From an uncultured Cellvibrionales bacterium (GTDB lineage: Bacteria; Pseudomonadota; Gammaproteobacteria; Pseudomonadales; UBA7434): a stretch of DNA of 11,117 nt. Positions 6,554 through 11,117 of this stretch are shown one piece after another. The notes under the pieces are model-generated. The model saw only the letters and a program-made list of their open reading frames with translations, made no database searches and was not told where the DNA came from. The stretch covers positions 1-11,117 of the forward strand of contig CALCNB010000368.1 of NCBI GenBank assembly GCA_937897785.1. The letters are read 5' to 3'. Positions within the stretch are counted from its first letter, which is position 1, and each line of letters opens with the position of its first letter. Position numbers and translations under genes: made by a program.

Positions 6554-7264
6554 TTAGCCACGCTTCATAAATTGCAAATTTTTGGTGTAACATAATTTAT
6601 CTGCAGGGGGGTTCTCTAAAAATAAACCCCGATAAAAAACCGTTGTTAATAGCTCAGTAAGCTCGGCATGATCAATATCTTCTTGATGCAGACGCGTATC
6701 TAAATTAATAAAATAGTCGCGTAACATCATCTCGCCGCTGCTGGCTAAGGTATAAATCACTAAAAATGCTTGATGCTGATCGAACTTCGCCTCTGGGAAT
6801 AGCTTTGGCATTAATTGAACCAACCAATTAAGCTGTTCCATATAACCTCGGCGAATGGCGTCGGCAAATTCCTTATCTTCATCGGCCATTTGCAGTAAAC
6901 AGCGCATTAAACCTGGCCGTTGAGCATAACTATCAACGACGAGGCTAAAATGCGCATGCATCCGGGCGTACCAATCACCGCGAGGGACGCCTTTTTCAAT
7001 GACATCAACATTTCTGGCTTCTGCAATGTAGTCACTGAGTACTTCTAGTGTAAGGCTCTTTAAGTCTTTGAAATAGTGATAAAAAAGGCCTGCAGCCACA
7101 CCTGCTTCAGTGGTCACATCGTGAATTCTCATGCCGTGATAGCCGGTTTGCTCCATCACAGTCATTGCTGCTCGTTTGAGCTTGGCGCGGGCCACCTCAC
7201 CACGGGCACTTAATTTCTTATCGCTAAGGCTAGATACGGCGTCTGTTGATTGTTTTGGCGGCAT
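6554..7264 (-). CDS. TetR/AcrR family transcriptional regulator
   Basis: This 236-residue regulator has a charged N-terminal extension of about 25 residues, then the TetR DNA-binding domain: ARAKLKRAAMTVMEQTGYHG (26-45) and the helix-turn-helix IHDVTTEAGVAAGLFYHYFKD (47-67) with the family-typical GLFYHYF ending. The remaining 150 or so residues are a helical ligand-binding/dimerisation domain without a recognisable ligand signature. It heads the leftward unit with the beta-type acyl-CoA dehydrogenase (56 bp) and is divergent from the alpha-type gene. The perfect inverted repeat 37 bp upstream of its ATG is the obvious operator candidate, so autoregulation and control of both dehydrogenase genes are inferred. 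The effector is likely an acyl-CoA by analogy with other TetR regulators beside such genes. The ATG is preceded by AGG at 6 bp. Confidence 0.93.
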   Translation of the reverse strand: MPPKQSTDAVSSLSDKKLSARGEVARAKLKRAAMTVMEQTGYHGMRIHDVTTEAGVAAGLFYHYFKDLKSLTLEVLSDYIAEARNVDVIEKGVPRGDWYARMHAHFSLVVDSYAQRPGLMRCLLQMADEDKEFADAIRRGYMEQLNWLVQLMPKLFPEAKFDQHQAFLVIYTLASSGEMMLRDYFINLDTRLHQEDIDHAELTELLTTVFYRGLFLENPPADKLCYTKNLQFMKRG

Positions 7265-7305
7265 ATTGGGCCTAAAAGCTCAGTTAATGTTCCTTCGATA
7301 GGCAA

Positions 7306-7334
7306 ACAATAGTTGAAATTGAATTTAGTTTCAA
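7306..7334 (-). promoter_or_regulatory. Candidate promoter for tetR and the beta-type dehydrogenase
   Basis: On the minus strand TTGAAA (7334-7329) and TATTGT (7311-7306) are 17 bp apart, entirely inside the inverted repeat. Transcription would begin near 7299, giving a leader of about 35 nt before the tetR ATG. The -35 matches five of six consensus bases and the -10 four of six. Confidence 0.45.
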
Positions 7335-7341
7335 CTATTGT
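7313..7341 (+). promoter_or_regulatory. Candidate mirror-image promoter for the alpha-type dehydrogenase
   Basis: By the symmetry of the repeat the plus strand carries the identical pair, TTGAAA (7313-7318), 17 bp, TATTGT (7336-7341), about 70 nt before the rightward gene. The two promoters overlap face to face, so a protein bound to the repeat would block both. Confidence 0.4.
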
Positions 7342-7371
7342 TTGCATCTTGGCCTTATGTTTTGCTAAAAA
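7342..7371 (+). promoter_or_regulatory. Alternative rightward promoter beside the inverted repeat
   Basis: TTGCAT (7342-7347) overlaps the last bases of the right arm. An extended -10, TGCTAAAAA (7363-7371), follows with an 18-bp spacer to its hexamer. It would start transcription near 7378. It competes with the promoter inside the repeat; the sequence alone does not decide between them. Confidence 0.35.
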
Positions 7372-7418
7372 AGCCCGTTGCGGTGGTAAATTTTTAATTC
7401 TATACAGGTGATTGACCC

Positions 7419-8591
7419 ATGTTTGTTGAATATACCGATGATCAAAAAGCCTTACGCACCCGTTTACGTAAGTATTTTTCAAATTTAATTAAGCCTGAAT
7501 ATAAAGAGGAACTTCGCTCTGCCGAAGGCGGTGATCTTTATAAGTCTCTGATTAGACAAATGGGTAAAGATAATATGTTGGCCCTTGGCTGGCCAAAAGA
7601 ATATGGCGGTGCTGGCTTAACGCCGACTGAGCAGTTGATCTTTTTTGAAGAAGCGCTGCTGGCCTGTGCGCCCGTGCCGTTCGTGACTTTAAACACGGTA
7701 GGCCCTGCGGTCATGGATCATGGCACAGAAGAGCAGAAGAAGCGTTTTTTACCCCTAATTGCTGCGGGCGAAATCCATTTTTGTATTGGTTACACCGAGC
7801 CTTCAGCAGGGACTGATTTAGCGTCTCTCCAAACCGCAGCAGTCAAGCAGGGCGATGAGTATATCGTTAATGGCAACAAGGTTTACACCAGCGCAGCTGA
7901 AGCCGCAGATTATGTTTTCCTAGCGGCCCGTACTGATCCAGAGGCAAAAAAACATAAAGGCATATCGGTGTTATTGGTTGACACAAAAGATCCTGGCTTT
8001 GATTACGGACCGATTCGAACCGTTGGCGGAGTGAGAACTAATGTCTCTTACTACACTGATGTACGTGTGCCTACCGACATGATTATTGGTGAAGAAAATA
8101 AAGGCTGGCCACTTATTACTTCACAGTTAAATCACGAACGAGTCGGCTTAGCAGCGTGGGGCATTCAAGGCTGGAAGGTGTATAAGCTGACTTTGGACTG
8201 GGCTAGAAAAGAAAAAACTGCGGATGGCCAACGTATTATTGATAACCCATCGGTTCAGCGAAATTTAGCGGAAGTTTACGCGATGTTAGAGGCGATGCGA
8301 GTGATGAATGCTCGGATGTCATGGAAACTGGATCACTCAGATATTGATCCCGTATTACCCTCGGCTTTAAAGGTTTACTCGACCGAAGCTATGATCACTA
8401 TTTGCCAGAAGTTGATGGATATCGTGGGTCCACATGCGCTTATCCGTTCGACCAGTCCAAGCGCCGTATTGTTGGGCGATCTCGAGCATGAATACCGAAG
8501 AAGTACGATCAATACCTTCGGTGGTGGTGTTGTAGAGGTGCTTCGTGGCTTGGTCGCTAATTTTGGTCTGGGCATGCCTAGGCACCGTTAA
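7419..8591 (+). CDS. Acyl-CoA dehydrogenase, likely catalytic (alpha-type) subunit, FadE26-like
   Basis: This 390-residue protein resembles the alpha subunits of heteromeric acyl-CoA dehydrogenases, such as mycobacterial FadE26 (ChsE4), by recollection of the family. It keeps the N-terminal ALGWPKEYGGAGLTPTEQL block (55-73), the flavin motif IGYTEPSAGTDLA (123-135), the GEENKGW stretch (224-230) and SQLNHERVGL (235-244). Glu240 there sits at the isovaleryl-CoA-dehydrogenase-like catalytic-base position. It lacks the R-x-QFG motif (WARKEKTADGQR instead) and the QxxGGxG motif (CQKLMDIVGPHAL instead), exactly the parts kept by the other dehydrogenase of this locus. The C-terminus has TFGGGVVEVLRG. 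AGGTGA (7406-7411) is 7 bp before the ATG. The GST-fold gene follows. The substrate is not readable; bulky or branched acyl-CoAs such as steroid side chains are the analogy. Confidence 0.92.
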   Translation: MFVEYTDDQKALRTRLRKYFSNLIKPEYKEELRSAEGGDLYKSLIRQMGKDNMLALGWPKEYGGAGLTPTEQLIFFEEALLACAPVPFVTLNTVGPAVMDHGTEEQKKRFLPLIAAGEIHFCIGYTEPSAGTDLASLQTAAVKQGDEYIVNGNKVYTSAAEAADYVFLAARTDPEAKKHKGISVLLVDTKDPGFDYGPIRTVGGVRTNVSYYTDVRVPTDMIIGEENKGWPLITSQLNHERVGLAAWGIQGWKVYKLTLDWARKEKTADGQRIIDNPSVQRNLAEVYAMLEAMRVMNARMSWKLDHSDIDPVLPSALKVYSTEAMITICQKLMDIVGPHALIRSTSPSAVLLGDLEHEYRRSTINTFGGGVVEVLRGLVANFGLGMPRHR

Positions 8592-8609
8592 TAACTGAAT
8601 GGTTATTAA
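8588..8609 (+). repeat. Hairpin over the stop codon of the alpha-type dehydrogenase gene
   Basis: TTAATAAC (8588-8595) and GTTATTAA (8602-8609) are perfect 8-bp arms around TGAATG. The left arm contains the TAA stop (8589-8591); the right arm runs into the AAGGAG that follows. It is AT-rich with a purine tract, not a U-run, after it, so it is not a normal terminator. It may affect message stability or translation of the next gene. Confidence 0.5.
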
Positions 8610-8613
8610 GGAG
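8608..8613 (+). promoter_or_regulatory. Strong Shine-Dalgarno-like AAGGAG without a start codon nearby
   Basis: AAGGAG is followed by a further purine run (to 8622), but no ATG, GTG or TTG stands at working distance. The in-frame codon 8 bp on is GTT (8622-8624). The ATG used for the GST-fold protein is 50 bp away and has no ribosome site of its own. Confidence 0.4.
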
Positions 8614-8663
8614 AAGAGGGGGTTAAGTTTATCCAATACCTGCCAGTAGTTGATATCCAAGCC

Positions 8664-9407
8664 ATGAGTGGGCTACGAATCGTCGCCTGCGTGAATACCC
8701 CCAGTCCTTGGAGTTTGGCGGCAAGAGCATTATTTGATTATAAGCAGTTGCCCTACCAACTCGGTGAGCAGATCATTGCTGATGAAAATCGCGATTTGAA
8801 AGCATGGACGGGCCAAAATAGCGCCCCAGTCGTAGCTTACCGTTCATCTAGCTATCAAGAAAAAATAGCCACTACCGCGGAAGCTATTACCCTTTTAGCC
8901 GAACGCCTTGAACCTCGACGACCACTGATTCCATCTGACCCACAGCAGCGCGCTTGGATGTTTGGTTTATTGCAGGCCCTTGCTGGGGAGGATGGCTTCG
9001 GATGGAATCGACGACTCATGTCGCTGAGCATGGCGGGTGTCGATAAGTTGCCAGATAATATTCGCAGTATGGCGTTGAAGTATGACTACAGTGACAGCTT
9101 AGCGGCAGTTGCCGAACAGCGTGTTGCTGAGATACTGCAATTATTCTCACAGACCTTAGAACAGCAACAAGCGCGAGGCAGTGATTTTTTGGTGGGCGAT
9201 GCGCTTACCGCCCTCGACCTATATTTTGCAATTTTTATTGGCATTATGTACCGCCCGTTGAGCGACAAATATTTGCCAATACCCAGCGCAATGCGTGCGG
9301 GTTATGAGCTACCGAGTGAGCTTCTAGATGCCGCAATTCAGCCTAATATCTATACCCACCGCGATCGGATTTTCCAACAGTTTTTAACCCCATTTATGGC
9401 CTATTAG
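8664..9407 (+). CDS. Glutathione S-transferase-fold protein
   Basis: This 247-residue protein looks like a GST-type two-domain protein. An N-terminal thioredoxin-like domain (about 3-82) begins LRIVACVNTPSPWSLAARALFDYKQLPYQ and has Pro55 in SAPVVAY at the cis-proline position. An all-helical C-terminal domain (about 92-245) includes DFLVGDALTALDLYFAIF, the usual N-capping/hydrophobic-staple region. There is no CxxC or CxxS; the first-helix site reads NTPSPWS, so Ser or Thr would be the thiol-activating residue if the protein is enzymatic. The ESxAI glutathione-binding motif is altered to TTAEAI. It is 72 bp downstream of the alpha-type dehydrogenase gene and likely co-transcribed. Its substrate is unknown. 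The ATG gives a normal GST N-terminus although its ribosome site is poor. It converges on the PfkB-family kinase gene. Confidence 0.8.
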   Translation: MSGLRIVACVNTPSPWSLAARALFDYKQLPYQLGEQIIADENRDLKAWTGQNSAPVVAYRSSSYQEKIATTAEAITLLAERLEPRRPLIPSDPQQRAWMFGLLQALAGEDGFGWNRRLMSLSMAGVDKLPDNIRSMALKYDYSDSLAAVAEQRVAEILQLFSQTLEQQQARGSDFLVGDALTALDLYFAIFIGIMYRPLSDKYLPIPSAMRAGYELPSELLDAAIQPNIYTHRDRIFQQFLTPFMAY

Positions 9408-9428
9408 TGAGTCATTCAGCTTAGATAG

Positions 9429-10424
9429 TTAGTCAAAAAAAGTTTTCACTAAACTGCGATACTCGTTAGCCGAGAGTCTTGGCCCGTATTGTGTGACCAC
9501 TTTTGCCGCAGCAGCGCTAGCAAATTCGCCGCCACGCTGGTGATTGATTCCCTGGCTAAGACAATAGAGAAATGCGCCGGCAAACATATCGCCGGCTCCA
9601 TTGGTATCAATTGCCTCAACCTCAATACCATCGATGGCAATCAGTTCTTGACCATCATAAATAAGCGCGCCTTTAGCACCGAGTGTGATAACGAATTGGT
9701 CGGCGACTAGTTTGATTTTTTCAACGGCTGCCGGTAGATCAGATACTTGTGCAAAGCTGAATGCTTCTTCTTGGTTGCAAAACACTAAATCCACTTTGCC
9801 GCCCATTATCTCTTTTACCCCATCACTAAAGTTTGCAATGATGCCAGGATCAGAAAAACTTAAAGCAACTTTAGTATCATTCTTTTGTGCGATTTGACGC
9901 GCCTCTATTGCTGCAGCACGACCACTGTCAGAAGTAACGAGGTAGCTTTCGATGTAAAGGTACTGTGAGTCTGCAATGGCATGAGGGTCTATTTCACGGA
10001 CCGATAACTCGGCACTGATACCCAAAAAAGTATTCATTGAGCGTTCAGCATCAGGCGTGATTAATATTAGGCACTTACCGGTGACGCCAGACTCTAGCGT
10101 CGCTGATGGAATGTCGACACCTGCTGCATGCATATCTTGCATATAAAAATGGCCATTCTCGTCATCAGCGACCTTGCCGCTAAAGAAACATTTACCGCCA
10201 AAATAGCTACTGGCGATAATGGTATTGCCAGCAGAACCACCACTGGCTCTCGAGGCTTGAATTTGATGGCTTTGCAAATAAGTTAATAGCTCGGCTTGTT
10301 TCGCTTCATCGACTAAGGTCATCATGCCCTTGTCGACGGCCATGGCGGTTAGATCATTATCAGTGACTTCCAGCTCGGTATCGACTAATGCGGCACCCAT
10401 GCCATAAACGTGATATTTTTTCAT
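9429..10424 (-). CDS. PfkB-family carbohydrate/nucleoside kinase (adenosine kinase type)
   Basis: This 331-residue ribokinase-like enzyme transfers phosphate from ATP to a sugar or nucleoside hydroxyl. Seen are the N-terminal MKKYHVYGMGAALVDTE strand with its substrate-contacting Asp, the glycine-rich GGSAGNTIIASSYFGG (62-77), NQEE (217-220) matching the NxxE Mg/phosphate motif, ITLGAKGALIYD (246-257), and the PfkB signature 2 DTNGAGDMFAGAF (273-285), in which Asp279 is the catalytic base. Close relatives are usually annotated adenosine kinase, but substrate specificity in this family cannot be fixed from motifs. The length is normal. The start is set by MKKYHVYG; GGAG lies 15 bp upstream, farther than usual. 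It is divergent from the NUDIX gene and convergent with the GST-fold gene (21 bp between the ends), with no terminator recognisable in that gap. Confidence 0.9.
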   Translation of the reverse strand: MKKYHVYGMGAALVDTELEVTDNDLTAMAVDKGMMTLVDEAKQAELLTYLQSHQIQASRASGGSAGNTIIASSYFGGKCFFSGKVADDENGHFYMQDMHAAGVDIPSATLESGVTGKCLILITPDAERSMNTFLGISAELSVREIDPHAIADSQYLYIESYLVTSDSGRAAAIEARQIAQKNDTKVALSFSDPGIIANFSDGVKEIMGGKVDLVFCNQEEAFSFAQVSDLPAAVEKIKLVADQFVITLGAKGALIYDGQELIAIDGIEVEAIDTNGAGDMFAGAFLYCLSQGINHQRGGEFASAAAAKVVTQYGPRLSANEYRSLVKTFFD

Positions 10425-10708
10425 CGTATTCTTGTTTTTCTCCAGTTCTGCTAACTAAGCTCGGGGGCGTCTATCGCGTGATAGCCGCTGGTTGAAACGA
10501 TTTTTTGCAATATTGTGTATATTGGTTAACGGCTTAGCCGGCGTTAGTAAACACAAGCTATTACCTTAATTTGCAATAGTGTTTAAAGCAAGCTAATTTG
10601 TTATTGGAGTAAGTTCTGTCATTGATCGTAGAAGATCAACTATTATTCGATGTGGATAAAAAATTTAGAGATTCGATAAAATAAAATGGGATGGGTTAAA
10701 ATACCGTG
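10425..10708. other. 284-bp divergent spacer with short dyads
   Basis: No gene of confident size lies here. It holds CTATC-gcgt-GATAG (10471-10484), CAATAT-tgtgt-ATATTG (10508-10524), CGGC-tta-GCCG (10530-10540) and TTGATC-N6-GATCAA (10622-10639), all perfect but short. Promoters for the kinase (minus) and the NUDIX gene (plus) must lie here; only a weak plus-strand candidate was found. Confidence 0.5.
10571..10599 (+). promoter_or_regulatory. Weak promoter candidate for the NUDIX gene
   Basis: TTGCAA (10571-10576), a 17-bp spacer and TAATTT (10594-10599) form a plausible but poor sigma70 promoter about 110 bp before the NUDIX ATG. Confidence 0.25.
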
Positions 10709-11117
10709 ATGGATTTACGTAATATGGTAGAGCAGTTGGCATCGTATCGAGCTAAAAAAGCGCTTTCACGTTTATGGCTAAAGCGTTCAGCTGTCGCTAT
10801 TGTGATAGATCAAGCAACGACTGAACAGGCATCGCTGTTGCTGATTAAGCGTGCCGACAACGAACGTGATCCTTGGTCGGGTCATATGGCTTTTCCGGGT
10901 GGTCGCTATGAGCCGGGAGATAAAAACGGCTTAGCAACAGCAAAGCGAGAAATGCAAGAAGAAGTGGGTTTCGACATCGATCAACTAGTGGCTGATTCGG
11001 CTGCTTACGGAAGTATTGACGGTCAATGCATTGCAAGATTGTCCGATATTAAAACCAGCAGGCGAGTGACACCAAATGCGATGATCGTTTCACCGTATAT
11101 TTTTTCGGTACAGAATA
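10709..11117 (+). CDS. NUDIX hydrolase, CoA-pyrophosphatase type (3' part beyond window)
   Basis: The 136 visible residues contain the region before and through the NUDIX box. LLLIKRADNERDPWSGHMAFPGG (43-65) matches the extended motif typical of CoA pyrophosphatases, and GGRYEPGD (64-71) leads to TAKREMQEEVGF (77-88) with the metal-binding RE..EE set (Arg80, Glu81, Glu84, Glu85). The spacing from GG to RE (14 residues) agrees with E. coli NudL. The predicted reaction is Mg-dependent cleavage of CoA or acyl-CoA to 3',5'-ADP and 4'-phosphopantetheine; substrate choice is inferred. The C-terminal part lies outside the window. ATG 10709 is preferred over the adjacent in-frame GTG (10706). The upstream GGGATGGG stretch is not a clear ribosome site. 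It is divergent from the PfkB-family kinase. Confidence 0.93.
   Translation, partial: MDLRNMVEQLASYRAKKALSRLWLKRSAVAIVIDQATTEQASLLLIKRADNERDPWSGHMAFPGGRYEPGDKNGLATAKREMQEEVGFDIDQLVADSAAYGSIDGQCIARLSDIKTSRRVTPNAMIVSPYIFSVQN

Larger units (their letters stand above)
7302..7345. repeat. Perfect 17-10-17 inverted repeat, probable TetR operator
   Basis: Left arm GCAAACAATAGTTGAAA (7302-7318) and right arm TTTCAACTATTGTTTGC (7329-7345) are exact reverse complements around the 10-bp AT-rich spacer TTGAATTTAG. The element lies between the divergent starts of the tetR gene (7264) and the alpha-type acyl-CoA dehydrogenase gene (7419). It is longer than a usual single TetR site, so two symmetric sites or a cooperative two-dimer site are plausible. 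The perfect match over 34 paired bases is seen directly; regulator binding is inferred. Confidence 0.85.

Noticed and set aside
7302..7345. Inverted repeat as terminal repeats of a miniature transposon, or a PsrA-type operator
   Set aside because: It has no target-site duplication or internal cargo. The GCAAAC/GTTTGC ends are 32 bp apart rather than the few bases of the PsrA motif, and the position between divergent starts fits an operator better.
7210..7482. Minus-strand 90-codon open frame across the tetR start and the inverted repeat
   Set aside because: It overlaps two real genes and the operator, has no domain and no good start context; its openness comes from the neighbouring coding frames.
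8367..8660. Minus-strand 97-codon frame opposite the end of the alpha-type dehydrogenase gene
   Set aside because: It is antisense shadow of a well-supported gene, with no recognisable domain or ribosome site.
10845..11036. Minus-strand 63-codon frame inside the NUDIX gene
   Set aside because: It lies opposite the conserved NUDIX box, whose motif fixes the true frame.

Overview
The window reads as a chromosomal segment of a gammaproteobacterium, probably a marine heterotroph. The reasons are the aroQ-accB gene pair sitting next to a dsbD-type gene, an AroG-type DAHP synthase very like the E. coli enzyme, and a DUF2333 membrane protein. Assignment below class level is a guess; a Spongiibacteraceae/Cellvibrionales-like organism would fit. 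No rRNA, tRNA, CRISPR array, insertion sequence or phage gene was seen.

Left part (1-3322). On the minus strand lie a stand-alone DsbD N-terminal (alpha) domain protein, then aroQ (type II dehydroquinase), then the 5' part of accB, which runs off the left edge. In several gammaproteobacteria a full-length dsbD occupies the slot before aroQ. Here only the soluble periplasmic domain is left, with a clean stop and no remnant of the membrane domain. Divergent from it are a PCuAC-type periplasmic copper chaperone and a DUF2333 membrane protein, probably one transcription unit.

Middle part (3323-5317). A well-formed sigma70 promoter precedes aroG (first step of the shikimate pathway). A short-chain dehydrogenase/reductase follows 36 bp later and may be co-transcribed.

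Acyl-CoA dehydrogenase locus (5346-9407). This is the most interesting block. A TetR-family gene and an acyl-CoA dehydrogenase gene run left. A second acyl-CoA dehydrogenase gene and a GST-fold gene run right. The two dehydrogenases have complementary motif losses: one keeps the N-terminal FAD motif and a catalytic-type Glu, the other keeps the RxQFG and C-terminal FAD region. This is the signature of heteromeric (alpha2beta2) enzymes such as those in mycobacterial steroid side-chain degradation. Between the two arms is a perfect 17-10-17 inverted repeat (7302-7345) in which each strand can be read as the same promoter-like pair, TTGAAA-N17-TATTGT. It looks like a symmetric divergent operator/promoter that would let one TetR repressor balance both subunits.

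Right part (9429-11117). A PfkB-family kinase (adenosine/sugar kinase type) on the minus strand diverges from a NUDIX hydrolase of the CoA-pyrophosphatase type, cut off by the right edge. The 284-bp spacer holds short dyads, a weak promoter candidate and a doubtful micro-ORF.
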